NCBI GenBank assembly: GCA_037447655.1
Contig: JBBHKE010002617.1
Span: forward strand, 103,195-167,194
Length of the DNA stretch: 64,000 bases
From: Zygnema cylindricum
Lineage: Eukaryota > Streptophyta > Zygnematophyceae > Zygnematales > Zygnemataceae
Direction of reading: 5' to 3'
Shown here: positions 1 to 12,186 of the stretch, piece after piece
How the letters are laid out: each line of letters opens with the position of its first letter
Numbering within the stretch: position 1 is the stretch's first letter
The notes under the pieces: generated by a model
The model's input: only the letters and a program-made list of their open reading frames with translations
Databases searched by the model: none
Told to the model about the DNA's origin: nothing
Position numbers and translations under genes: made by a program

Positions 1-329
1 GATGTTTGTTCCCTTGAAAGCCTTGGTAGGACATGTGATGGTCTTTACAGTAGGAGAACTGAATCAAGACCGCTTTTACGTTGAGATCGAAGTTTCCATT
101 CAGAACTTTAGCGTGTCGTTCTATCAATATCAGTAGATGATGTAGAGCGATCAAATACCTTTACGGGTCAAGGACTAAACTCCATGGAGGTGGCCGTAAA
201 TGGCAGTACAGATGATAGTATAGTTAGGTATGCAGTTGACGACCTTTTCATGCTATGGATTATAGTTGCCCAATCGCGTGCTTCCATTTAATCAGATTTT
301 ATTTCATTTTCTTCTGAAAAATGGATAGA

Positions 330-520
330 TTCTCCATATTGTCATATTATCATACAAACTCTCCATACTGTCATGTTGTCATTTAGAGTCTCCATACTGA
401 CAAATTGTCATATAGAGTCTTCATTTTGTTGTATTATCATATTGAAGCCCTCATACTGTCACATAGAGTCTCCATACTGTCATATTATCATGTAGAGTCT
501 GCATACTGTCGTTAAGGTTT
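330..520. repeat. Degenerate minisatellite
   Basis: A unit of roughly 35 to 40 bp built around CTCCATACTGTCATATT followed by a GTCATATAGAGT-like segment recurs about five times with substitutions and small indels. Seen directly; no function is implied. Confidence 0.7.
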
Positions 521-824
521 CCATACTATTCTGACATTACTCTGACATTACTGTGACACGTATGTGCTGTTCCCTTGAGACTGAAGCACTTCATCTTAGT
601 GTATAATCGATTATCTAATCCTTTTTTGGAAATCATTTGGGATACTCATACTGCGTTAGGAAATGTGGGCTGGGGTTGATCAAACAAGGGGAAGTTTATC
701 AGTCCATGAGGTCGATTAGTGTCATAATTTCTTCTCATAATTTTCAATTTTCTTGGCTTCTATTTCATGTGGATCGAACTGAGAGTTTCATTGTTTGTTT
801 TCCCCTTTTTTTTTTTTTCGGCAG

Positions 825-933
825 CTGGAAGCCTTGAAACCAATGTACCATAAGGAGCATAAACCCAATCACACGGGTGCGGGAAATGCTAAGATTTATC
901 TTTCAAAGGGCCATGCATTAAACCCAGAGCAAC
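825..933 (+). CDS. Possible isolated internal exon, product unrecognised
   Basis: An open segment of 109 nt is bounded by a strong 3' splice site (long T run then CGGCAG, ending at 824) and a strong 5' splice site (GTGAGT at 934). It would encode about 36 residues rich in Lys, His and Asn. A further short open segment after a TTTTCAG acceptor near 1063 runs to a stop at 1162 and might be a following exon. I do not recognise the peptide and see no start codon or other exons, so this may be a relic or chance. Confidence 0.22.
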
Positions 934-1470
934 GTGAGTGGACAAAAGTGGACGGCTGGCAACCCTCTTCCACAACTTCGACACCTTGACGACAGTTTCT
1001 TTCGATATCGTTTTCGTCTGTTTCATGGACATGTGTCAATTTAACAAAGATCTCCCTTTTCAGGACACCGTTTTCATTTGTTCCATGGACATCGTCGACA
1101 TAATGACGAGGAAAGTTAAGTTTCACGATAACGTTTTAGCTCGTTTTCATGAAAATACTTGACATGAGGATCAGTTGACAAAAGTGGCTTGGTGTTAGCC
1201 GGACAAAGGTTTCTTGTAACAAAATATTAGTGTGGGAAAGCTACAGTGTGGGAACATGTACTTTACTCCAGTAACAAAAGTCTCGTGACATCAAAAGTGT
1301 GCCATTTATAGTTTGATGACATCATATAAAATCAGATGATTTGTCAGCAAAAGCAGTGCACCTTAAAGGTGATAAATTGTTTTTTCAATGCGACTCAAGG
1401 TTTTTAATGCCTTTAAAACATGACACGTGGTTTTGCTAAATTTATAGCTTGCTGTCAACTTGTTTGCCTT

Positions 1471-1497
1471 CTCCCTCCCTCCCTCCCTCCCTCCCTC
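1471..1497. repeat. CCCT microsatellite
   Basis: About six tandem CCCT (TCCC) units, seen directly. Confidence 0.9.
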
Positions 1498-1622
1498 TGT
1501 ACTAAATGATTTGTCTCAGTTATACTGATACTGTACTCCTACAGTACATCGGAGGAAATGCACTCTGTAGAAAAAATGTGGAAACTCTTTAGAGCCTTGA
1601 CGGTTTGGACCATGCGGTTTGG

Positions 1623-1768
1623 ACCGTAGTTTAAATGTGCCAGAACAATTGGAAACGCTTTAGGCGGTTGCGTTCTACTAGATGCGTATTGTACCTCATA
1701 ATGCTCGATTTAGTATGAAGGAACCTTATATAGGGTTCTCAATTGTTTCCACACAGTAGAACTATGGT
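1623..1768. mobile_element. Small inverted-repeat element (MITE-like)
   Basis: The left end (ACCGTAGTTTAAATGTG, then CAATTGGAAAC) is mirrored at the right end (CAATTGTTTCC, then AGAACTATGGT). Together these make imperfect terminal inverted repeats of about 35 bp around a 75-bp core. Related single ends occur near 7073-7110 (CCATAGTTCAAAC with CAATTGGAAAC) and near 26915-26955. I found no clear target duplication. The CATAGTT-like termini resemble the hAT-type ends elsewhere in the window. Confidence 0.5.
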
Positions 1769-3082
1769 TTAGTCTTTAGACTATGGAAATTTTTTTTCCT
1801 TAAGTTGGGAAGTGCAAATTATTTCTTTTGTCAACTCCATAGTCCAATTAGGTGGCTAGGTATCCATTAATTTAGCTATAAAACATCTTGTCAATTTACC
1901 TCAAACGCGGTAATGCAGTAGGGAACTGCATCATGTTGCTTCTCATTCTTTAATCAAGTACTATGTGGTCATGACACAGGGTTAAATAAAAGTTCCTCGA
2001 ACACATCCTTTGTAGATATAAAAGCATATTATTGCTACAGGATACGGGCTCACATAGACGACAAAAGCTTTTAATTAAGGAGCACGAGTTCTAAAAGGGA
2101 GAATGTGTCTTAGGTTTGGTTGTTGACTCGTTTACTTTCACGATCAGTCAAGCAACCTTTTGACATGTCATCTTTTTAATATAATGAACGAGTAGAAGCA
2201 AACTTTTAAAAACTCTAAGTGGGACTTGTCTGTGTAACTTTTTCCTTTGTTTTTTTGTGTTTGGTTTTTCAGCTTTTCCTCAAATTTCAATACATTTTCT
2301 TTTGTTATCAACCAATTCTCAAAAAATCATATTTGTTTAAATCAGTTCACGTTTGATGGTTTGAGCCATAACTAGAGGACTCTAATGGCATTAATAAGGG
2401 GTTTCAAAAAGAATCGGACACCAACATGACCGGAAAAAGTATTATAGACGGTTTACTATCCCGTTTTTTTTTTCCTTTTTTTTTAAATGGAGCTTAAAAT
2501 TATCTCTCTAAAAGGATTGCTCTAATTTTGGAAAATAATTAAAAATGCAAACGAGTTTGTTACAAACTAACAGCTACTTAAAGAAAATCAACCGTAAAAA
2601 ATGAATCACATTGGTGATTGTATTTATTTAATCTACTTTTTTCGAGGAATCTTTCTTGAAAACTTTATAGCAGAAAACGGTCAAGATCTTGTTAAACCAA
2701 AACAAACTTATGAGTTGAATACCGACTGCTCCGACCTGGAAAAAAAAAAGAAGGGGAGATCCTCCACCCTCGAAAAAAGTATTAGGGTTTATAACATGTT
2801 GCAAAACCGAACAAAAAAAAATATAACCTAAAAACTCATTTTGTAAAAGAAAACCTTATATAAAACGCCTTTCCTTGATGGTTCTAAGCGACTTTCAAAT
2901 CCATATAACAACACAATCGAGTCAAGAAGGAAAAATAAACCAACAAAGGAAAAAAAACAAAGAAAGATTCCTTCCATCACCACTAAATCGTTCTACTTCT
3001 TGTGTACTAAAAACAAATATATACGTTTCTTGGACAATATCGTGAAGTGAAGACAAATTATTAGGATACAGATCTGCATGTG

Positions 3083-6000
3083 CTAATGAATAAAAGTAGA
3101 ACCTACGACCGACAAAATTTTCTTTATTAATATTTGTAAAAGCAAAACTTTAATCTCCAATTTAGAACTTCTCCTCGACGCAATGTAAAAAAGGGAGAAG
3201 TTCGTTAAATTTTCACCACAGCTTTGAAAACCACTTTGAAAATTTGTAACACGTACGTAAATGGGAATATCTTGTAAAATTGACCAATAAGAGAAATAAA
3301 AAAAGGAAACTACAAACTCCAAAAGTATAACAAGCTGACAAATACTATGGATCATCTAGTACGAAATGTCAAAAGGAACTTTAAAAATACTAACCTTCCG
3401 TACAAATTCTTGAAACTCTATTCATTGTTTACCAAATATATGACCCGATGACTGTAACGACTATTGTGGTTCTCTTCTCCACGACCTCGTTCAATAACTC
3501 AAAACTCAACAAAACCAAAAAAGAAAAAAAGAAAAAAAACTCTAAAATAATAAAGAGAATGAAACATCTACGGTTTGCTCTGCGCTGACTGCTAAAATAA
3601 AATGATAAGAAAAGGGCTTAAATTGATAGCATCGTTAATTGAAGGGCTCAATTTATTGCTAAAACAATGTTAATTTATGGGTTTAGGAAGTGGAACTGAC
3701 CTTCACGGCAAAAGGACTACTGGCTCTTAAAGTTGCCCAAACGAGAATGGGACCAATCACCATTCTTGCAACGGTAAAAGTAAGAGCAAAAAGGGCCTAC
3801 ACACCAAAAAGATAACAAAAATGATGTGAAATAGCAAAAACAGAAATTAATGACGCATTCACACCTGAAATAGTGAAGCTCCCAAGCTCCCAGGTCTATG
3901 ACACATGACGTGAAGTCATCTCAAAGTCTTTCCCTCTCATGCACATATACTAAAACTCATTGCGTTGCATACTTCTAAACATGCAATAAACTAACGACGT
4001 TGGTTTCCTACCTACGAGGTATAGCATAATAACTCACATCATTTATGGTGGCGAATTGTGAATCTTTCATTCCGAAATCTCGAATAAGAAATCGCATGTG
4101 CATACACGGGTTGGAAAGTTCCATGAGCCAAAGACAGGCGACCAGTTCCGTTCCACACTGCACAAATGAACATCAATCTTTCTTATGTAGGGGACAAAGT
4201 TTAAGCATATAGCCTTATCATTCTTGCTTGTCACCCTCAAGAGAGAATGCAAGAATATCTATCTATATCTATGCCAAATCTTAGGACAATATTCATACGT
4301 CTTCAGATGCACAATCAATTTATTAATTTATCACTTTATCCATTTATTTAAACATCAATTTATTCAATAGGTATCAGGATCTGCAAAGCAGATGAATGCC
4401 ATAATCACGATAATATAACACGTTGCAGTAAGTCGATTCATATCTTCCATCATAATAACACAAGAAACAATTTTTGTGCTCCAAAAATATTTTCTAGGGA
4501 CTACACTTTGTCACCAGTAGGTATACACAGAGAATCATCTTTGTCACACACTGTTGAAGACAACAAACCACTATGTATCAATAAAAAACAGTCTCTGTAC
4601 GCATGACATAGATGTGTTGGACTTGTTTTAATCTAAATCCGTGATCTTACGAAAGAAGCATTACCTTCTACCACAATGAATCGCCACTATAAACATGCTA
4701 TCAAGACAGATATGTGCTATAGAGAGGTTGTCTAGAACTAAACGCCAATATACCAAATGCCCGACAATTTACAACAGCCCTAAAAAGCGATAAAAAACGG
4801 AGACTTGCCTCTTAAAATGCCACTCCAAATGGCACGAGACATGCGACAGAATTTTTTTTTACGCAATAAAATGTTCTATTCAAGACCAAAAATTGCCATG
4901 CAGTACACGCCCATCGCTATTAGAGTTGGTACATTATAAGCGTTAAACACTTTTTCAGAATTAGCCACAATAAATTGTGTTTTGCAACGTGGCTCATTAT
5001 GGGCCACTTCACGAAGCAGTGTTATTGACAATAATTTGTGAATTCGGGTAAAAGAAACAATCACTACAAATCAAATGATTAACTCTAATAGCGATGGGGA
5101 GTGTACCAAATGAACCTAACGCTGTAGCCCAATCAATTGACCGAGTGCCATAATAAAAGGGGACTCAGGAGACAGGTGGAAAATCTAAAAAGTAGAGAAT
5201 TTTGAAAAGCAGAGAGTTGAGGTCCGCCTCACAGGACAGATACTCTCCTGGCTTTCTTGAGGCTGCTTAAACTAACCTTCAAATGTCTCACTGTTGTAAA
5301 ACAGAAACAGCAGCATACCCCTTATGAAGTTTTTCATTTTACAATTGGTCCTTGTTTATGTGGGACCTAAACACATCTACTTTTGTGAAATGCAGCCAAT
5401 GACAATCCATTTCTACACATGGTAGGTAACAATCAAAAGAGTTCAACATACTTCTAAGTTAACAAGTCAACCTTTTGCTGACTTCCCAACTCCATCTACG
5501 ATTTTGTCTGTTCCCTTCATAACTTTAACGCTCATTGCTAGACATGGTAATGACTTGAACAAATACCTTATCCTCCCTAGGGTCGTCAATACGATTGGTC
5601 ATACAGCCTAGGTTAGTCGTACAGCTGAATAGGTGACATGCACCGATATACACCCAAATGCATGAAATGAAGGGATATATATGCATGCATACACATATAC
5701 ACACATATCTATATTACATATATATACATACATATCCGTACATGTCAGGCATCGGATAAGTCACGCACCCGATATATATCCGTACATGTCACGCTATTCA
5801 AAAGTACAACTAATTTGTTCAGGTGTACGATAGTGTGAAATGTACGGATATTTTTATCCATACATGTTGCTATTCGGATGTACGACTAACCTTACCGACA
5901 ACCCGATGGAGGTATTCATATGTGTCCAAGCTGCCATGCTACATTTTGAATACCGTAATAACCACCTTCTTCAATAACTGAAGCCAACTCACTAGTTATT

Positions 6001-8199
6001 ATATTGAGTTCTGCGCATTGAGCTTTTAACAATGAGTATTTTAGGTATTTGAACTGTGAATCGTATTGTTCAGAAAAGATACGGGGTCAAGTCAAAGAGC
6101 AAATTGATGTTCGATTTTTTGAACTTTTATCACCAAAAAACTTTTTAAAAGCGTTCAACTCAACAATATCCTATTTATTTATTGTTCAGCTTTTATGGTA
6201 TATTACCTTTCCAAGAACAAGACCGTACGAAAGCCCAAGCAAAGTACACAAGTGGTGTATTAGCATCGTATAATCCACCTTCGGGTCGAACAAGCAACCA
6301 AAAAAATCGTAGATGAAGTATGAAATGCTGGCCACCATAGCGAGAACCTGCAAACAAAATAATGTTTAAAGTTGGTTATTCTTCCTCAAAACAGTCTTCC
6401 ATATAGACTTACAACTGTTTTGGATTGAGGTTAACATGCTATGTTTTCAAAAGGACTCACAGTTAATTTGGGAAATTCTAGCAAAGCTATGATTTCTAAA
6501 GGATAGAATAGAACTTAGCAGCGAAAGGAGAATATAGCAACAGGAACCATTCCTAACAAAGTAGGGAGTAAAATGTTCTCAGCTCATCCATAAATCTTCC
6601 ACATACTTTGCCTCGGTATGCAATGACAGACAGTTATATGGAACACTGGACAGTCGATAATAAGACGATTTGGCTTTTGTAAGCGGGATTCTCCATTGTG
6701 ACCCCATGACCAACAAACAATTCAAAGTTTAGATTGACATCTAGAAGCTGGCAAAACACATGATGCAAATCGCTTTTCCAACTTAAAACCTGGTTTCTTT
6801 AGTTGAGCACTAGGAGGATTGCCAAACCAATAGCAAAAGATAGTGCATCTTATACTGGAGAGTGAGCCTTGTTTGAACTTCAAAAACAAAATTGAATCAA
6901 AAAACAACATAACGACAGCCCTAGTCATAAAGACGTAATTTAAATTAGCGTTAATACCACTATTTAGTCAAGTGGTCCACAATGGAAACTTAGCAAAACA
7001 TGATTTAGTGTAGTTAATTCTCATAAGGTGTTAAAGATAATAATTCAGTAACTCTGCGATGGGTGATGAACCATAGTTCAAACATGCAAAAACAATTGGA
7101 AACGCTATATGGAGTTTCTAAAGTACTATACGTGTATTATACTCGATTATTATACTCGATCATATATACCTAGATAGCCGCTCTTTCGTTAAACCCTTGA
7201 TAAACAGTTGTTATAAATATCATCAGAAAGTTTTAAATTTAAAGTTGACCATTACCACTATTGGAACGATTAGAACCGTATACAAGATGAAATTGGAAAG
7301 TACGAGTTGTAAAAAGAGTTAAATTTTTCTTGACCAAACAAATACAAACTATTTTGTCTTTAACAAACATGTTCTTTTCTATGCCTATGGGTTTTGATAA
7401 AGGCCATGGTGAAGGGTTATGGTCAAACCAACATGATCCCATTAATTACTACACCGGCCATCACTATTAGAGTAAATAAACTATTAAAGTTAACATTTCA
7501 TTAGAATTAACTAAATTCAAACTATGTTTCGCCACGTGGCTCATTAATGGTCACCTAACTAAAGAACGTTATTCACACAAATTTAAGACTTAGGGTAAAA
7601 AAAAAAACACTCTCGAATAAAAGTTAGTAACTCCAAGAAACCTTTCGGGTTAAATATTGAGAGTACGATTTACAGCAACGCCATTCATCTGAAGATTCTT
7701 AAAAAAAAATAGGTCAACAAAGTAAGCGTCCTTTTTTCCAAAAACCATTACTTCATCAACAATTTCCAATCAACCTTATGTTAGTAATAAGAATATACTA
7801 TATGTCTCGCCTCTCCTTTTTAAATATTATTTAAGGTTTTTAGGGTTTTGCAAAGCTTTCCAGGGCTACTCTCTCTCCCTCTCCCGTTCCCTTCCCTTAT
7901 CTCACCTGTGCTGACGTGTTAGGTCCTCCAACAGAAGGTAACAACTGAGAGACATTTTCTGCCAATGCTCGAGTACAGAGTGGCACAGCAACTGCCACGT
8001 GGAGAACAGATACCAGTCGATTGCTAAAATCATACGACCGTTGGCGCGCCAAGCCGAAACGAAAAATAAGAAACGAAACGGTCCAGAATAGTGTAATTCC
8101 TATCAGCCATTCAGTCAGCGACACGCGTTCCTCCACCGACAAGAGCGACCAGGCGCGAGAAGGGAGCTCCAACGAAATCATCTTTGGAAAGAAGGACAT
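3083..8199 (-). CDS. TLC-domain (TRAM/LAG1/CLN8) membrane protein, five exons
   Basis: Exons read from sequence on the minus strand: 8199-7906, 6347-6207, 4157-4038, 3796-3701 and 3334-3083, giving about 300 residues. The first four exons are whole codons and splice at consensus GT/AG sites. Exon 1 (start at 8199, alternative ATG at 8181) has a hydrophobic segment and then YDFSNRLVS with a following membrane segment. Exon 2 carries SYFIYDFF and the His-His pair in LIHHLCTLLG typical of the TLC fold. Exon 3 carries LMELSNPCMHMR, and exon 4 FTVARMVIGPILVW. The order matches plant TLC proteins of the Arabidopsis At1g35170 type, multi-pass endomembrane proteins with a suspected lipid role. Exon 5 is the weakest part; it adds a last hydrophobic segment, and its end could be elsewhere. 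Introns 1 and 2 are long (1.56 and 2.05 kb) and hold small repeats. Confidence 0.72.
4903..5106. mobile_element. MITE-like element in intron 2 of the TLC gene
   Basis: The left end GTACACGCCCATCGCTATTA is mirrored by TAATAGCGATGGGGAGTGTAC at the right (terminal inverted repeat of about 25 bp with one indel), giving an element of about 200 bp. The segment 7457-7600 in intron 1 resembles the left two thirds of it (CCATCACTATTAGAGT, a CACGTGGCTCATTA-like centre and TTAAGACTTAGGGTAAA), so a second, more decayed copy is likely there. Confidence 0.55.
5562..5917. mobile_element. MITE-like inverted-repeat element
   Basis: GGGTCGTCAATACG, then GGTTAGTCGTACAGCTGAATAG, on the left is mirrored on the right by CTATTCGGATGTACGACTAACC and GACAACCC. 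The interior repeats a TATCCGTACATGTCA-type motif and is rich in TA/CA steps. It lies in intron 2 of the TLC gene. Exact ends and a target duplication are not clear. Confidence 0.5.
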
Positions 8200-8348
8200 G
8201 CAAGGGACACTTCGACCACATAAGAGTGCCAAAGCAGAGGTAACTACTCAAAGGTGCGGAAAACGTTATATGTGGTTGACTCGTACTATACGCGTATGGA
8301 AACACTATGTCCCATACTATTCGTGTCTAGCCAAAAATCCGTTAAAGT

Positions 8349-11300
8349 CATAGTTGTTCAAATCGCGCGATTTTTTCCTTTTTTACGATTAAAACGTATA
8401 ATTTGTGACTTTTTAATAAATCGGGAAACAACGCGATGTACTTTCTGTCTGGTCAACTGAACGGAGAATCCATGTAAAAAGTACAGCGTTTACCGTAAAA
8501 TGTACGGCTTTTCACGGTAATGTACGGAATTTTAACGAAAACACACGTCGCAGTTATTCGTATTTTCTGTACATTAAACTGAACATAAAATACACGGAAC
8601 ACTGACGCTATTTTTTTGAAAATGTACGGACATTTTCAAAAATAGACGTTAGGTTTCACACTATTTGCGTGCCTAAAGTTTGAAAAATGTACGAACGTCC
8701 TGTTCGTTATTTTCAAAAAGAAGGCGCCATGGACTGTTGAAACCAAAACCGCACGGACCCCGCCTCCCTCTTACCTATCCTCCTCCCTCCCAAGCTTTCT
8801 ACTTTTTTCTCTTCCAGACTTCGACAAAAGCAGCCATGCCGAGAAATCGAGGAGAGGAGTGGGAGCACGTGAAGGTTGCAGATGGTGGGATTCTTCTTGC
8901 CAACCAATTATGCGTCTGTATTTATTGCAACTTCGAATATAACGCCCAGGCTACCAGGATCAGAAATCATCTTCTTGGAAATGTCAAGAGTGGAGGGATT
9001 AGATCTTGTACAATGTGTCCAGACGAGGTGAAGGAGGAGTTTAGTGCTTTAGAAAACCTCCTCTCAAAAACGTGTAATGTCCGACTTAGATGTACTCACC
9101 AGCAGTTTTCCACTCTCTCCGCGTGCCAAAGTAAGAGCTGTGCAGAGTAGGATAAAAAATGCATTTAACGACCATAACAAGAAAGAGGTAGATTTAGCAT
9201 GGGCGACGGCTTTCTTCGCCAATGGATTGCCGTTTAGACTTTTAGAGGACTCATATTTCAAGGCAGCAGTGAAGAAGACCGGTGATATGGGTGGATGTTA
9301 CAAGTTACCAATCCGTAGTGCAATGAGGAATCGTCTCCTATTACAAACCAAGGAGAAAGTGAAGAAAGATTTGACAAGTTATGTGGAAACTATTTATGTC
9401 ACCGGTGCCACGATCACATCAGACGGGTGGACAGCAGTTGACGATAAACCTCTCCTAAATATTCTAGCTATCACCCCGAAAGGTGACATGTTCTTGACGG
9501 CAGAAGACACGAGTGGGCAAATTAAGGACGCCCAATACATTTGTAAGGTGATACAAAATGAAGTACTTGCGGTAGGGGTGGAGGATGTGGTGCATATTAT
9601 TACCAATTATGCCTAGTGAACAAGGCTGAACCTCGTTGCTCGTTGCAAAGCACCCTTATATCACATGGACGCCATACAGCGCACATATACTGCACTTGAT
9701 GTTGGAAGATTAGAGTAAGTTGACATTCATCTCCAAACCTGTCCGAGAGGCAAAAGAAGTTTTAAATTTCATCACTAATCATAGCATAAGAGTAGCCATG
9801 TCCAATAATATTTCTCCTTTTCGGCTTCTGAAACCTAGAGAGACTAGGTTCGCTACAAATTGTATTATGCTCTAGAGGTTATTAGACGTGAAAGAGAGTC
9901 TGCAGCGCTTGATGTTTGATGACAAATTGAAGAAATGGGTGGGCAAGCCCATGTACAAGACACAAGGGGCTATAATTAGGTGCTACATTTTGAGCACAAA
10001 GTTTTGGGTAAGAGTGAAAGAGGCCGATTCAATTTCAAAACCTGTCGTGTGGTTGATAAGGGACTGCGACAGAGGTGGCCCGAATGTTGGGAAGGTTTAC
10101 CGTGGTTTTTACGCGATAGGACAGTTTTTGGATAATTTAGCTACCGCGGGATGAGAAAATATTCACAAGGGCATGCATATTGTTAAAGAGTTGAAGACAT
10201 TTTGGGTCACGAGATGGAAGATGGCGCATAGTCCGATTTACGCAGCCGGCTTTGTACTCGATCCGGGGTTCCAAAGTCACATATATGGGGAGCCTTCAAA
10301 CTTGACAGTTATGGAAGGTTTTTCAGACAATGTTGGAGAGGAAGGTTTCAGATATGAAGGGGCAAGAAGATGCTCGCATTGAGTTGTCAAAATATAGAGG
10401 TTTTGAGGGAGTTTATGGAAGAGACATTACAATATCGTTTGCAAAAAAGATGCCAGCATGGAAATGGTGGCTTGAGTTTGGGTCTTCCACCCCTATCTTG
10501 CAGAAAGTGGCAGTAAAAATACTTGCATAGTGCTCGGCAACCAGCTCATGTGAATTGGTCAACATATGACCATATTCACTCTAAGAAGAGAAATAGATTA
10601 ACGGCTAAAGGGGCTAATGATTTAGTATGGGTCTTCTCTAATCTCAGACTGTTAAAGAAGACTAAGGATGTTAGCTATGAAGAGGATATGATGGCATGGG
10701 AGGAAGAGGAAGGGGAGGTAGGGGAAGAGGATTCGGATGAAGACAGCGTGGACTTTGACGTAGGGGAAGATGATCCAAAGTAAAGATAAATGAGAGAATA
10801 TGTTTTTTTTCTTTTAATTCATGTGGCTAAAGGTGTAAGCTTTGAAGAGACATAATAGCATGGGAAGAAGAGGAAGGGGAGGTAAGGGAAAAAGAATTCG
10901 GGTGAAGACATTAGTGACTTCAATGTAGGGTAAGAAGATGTAGAGTAGAGATAGATGAAAAATTTGTATTTCTGTTCATGGATTAATGTGATTGTATTTT
11001 TTTTTTATTTAATTTTTTTATGTCGTGCAATGCTGAATATGTAAAATGTCTTTTCTACATGGACTGTACTGTACTTTTTTTCTATGCAGGCGTAAGGTGT
11101 TTTAGATAGTGAGAGAAGGCGGCCATGGCTGCCTATCACTCAAACGGACTTTGACACAATTGTGGCGTCAAACTGTGTTTGAACCTGACCCTACGACTGC
11201 TCGGTGTAGCGTTCTGAGGTTGCGTTCGTTACCATCTGATGAAGAGTTTCCGATATACATGTGGAGTGTTGTATATTAATAAATACTTATGATTTATTAG

Positions 11301-11484
11301 CGCTCATTTAACGAAAACTTTACAAACTGCGTTATATGTAAAACTCATTTTTTTTACATGTACGGAACTGTACGGAACAAAATTCATTAACAATTTTAAC
11401 GATTTTTTCAAAAGGTTCAATGCGTTTGTTACGTATAATTCATCGCGATTAAATCGTTCGCACGAAACGCCGTGAACAACTATG
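8349..11484 (+). mobile_element. Decayed hAT-superfamily transposon
   Basis: A broken hAT transposase (8836-10783) is flanked by a perfect 12-bp terminal inverted repeat, CATAGTTGTTCA at 8349-8360 and its complement at 11473-11484. I find no matching 8-bp target duplication (flanks GTTAAAGT and TTTTATAT), so the ends are supported by the inverted repeat and coding content only. Both subterminal regions contain repeated GTACGG/TGTACGG motifs, a common feature of hAT transposase-binding ends. Confidence 0.7.
8836..10783 (+). pseudogene. hAT transposase relic (BED finger, DUF659-like, dimerisation region)
   Basis: Three pieces of a hAT transposase are readable in different frames. 8836-9070 begins MPRNRGEEW and contains a BED-type zinc finger (CIYC, then an H and a later C). 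9077-9618 carries the DUF659-like catalytic region with SDGWTAVDDKPLLN. After a stop near 9616, the frame resumes with a PCSAHILHLMLEDL segment near 9680-9715, followed by 9888-10530. The last piece, 10523-10783, has the WSTYDHIHSKKRNRL dimerisation motif and an acidic tail. At least three frame changes or stops show that it is not functional. The acidic tail and its flank are duplicated imperfectly at about 10843-10960. Confidence 0.85.
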
Positions 11485-11499
11485 TTTTATATTGAGAAC

Positions 11500-12186
11500 C
11501 ATAGTTCAAAAGTAGGTTAAAGTACACCCATACAATATGCCTATTGTACTCAAAACATACAATACGACCTTAAGACCCATATTGTATTGGCAGCAAAATG
11601 AAAAAAAATTGTAACAGGGTTGAGTTGCACATCGATCGATAGAGAATTAAACGTCATGTCTAAATTCTGAAAAACATTCGGACAAAAAATCATTTTTCTG
11701 TGAGTTTTGAGGTACTTTTTATTTAAACCGTCAGATTCGGACAATCTGACGGTCGCTGATCAAAGTAGCGATCTAAGAAGATCACATGAAAAGCCCATAA
11801 CACAACTTACGATAAGACAATCTGTCATATTAGCGTCTGCAATTTTGAAGGCCACACTAAATAAAGCCTCAAATTGACCAACCATGCAGTATGGGACGAT
11901 AAAAAAAAAATTTCCACACTGCCAAAAATACCGCGGTTTTTTTGCCGTCCGCGGTTTTTTTTTTTTCGGTTTTTTTTCCCGCGCAATGTCATCCTAAGCC
12001 GTGTCAGTTCACTCAAAAATTTCGTTCGGCGGCATGCGTTGTACTATGATCATACGTCAAATTCGTACGTTCGTACAGGGATGTGCACAACGCACACACA
12101 TACAGTATGCCTACTCTGCGCGAGTTTTGTGCCAAGTTTTGTGCCCCTACCAAAGCCTACCATAAAAACGCCACTTTTGAACTATG
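11500..12186. mobile_element. Non-autonomous hAT-like element, copy 1 (687 bp)
   Basis: Starts CATAGTTCAAAAGT and ends with its complement (14-bp perfect terminal inverted repeat). The flanking octamers TTGAGAAC (11492-11499) and TTGAGACT (12187-12194) match at 6 of 8, consistent with a decayed hAT target duplication. In reverse complement it is homologous over most of its length to 32967-33958. It lies 16 bp from the hAT relic, whose termini also begin CATAGTT, and about 700 bp upstream of the CNOT10 start codon. It has no coding capacity. Confidence 0.8.

Larger units (their letters stand above)
1..3082. other. Mostly non-coding left flank
   Basis: No convincing gene is seen. The stretch holds a degenerate minisatellite, a CCCT microsatellite, one small inverted-repeat element and possible isolated exons near 825-933 and 1064-1162. 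An open frame from 2 to a TAG near 136 could be the last piece of a gene lying off the left edge, but I do not recognise it. The rest is AT-rich with short runs of A and T. Confidence 0.5.

Noticed and set aside
11516-11523. GTTAAAGT as the right target duplication of the hAT relic (left copy 8341-8348)
   Set aside because: The right copy lies inside the neighbouring MITE, and the homologous position in the second MITE reads differently, so the match is most likely chance.
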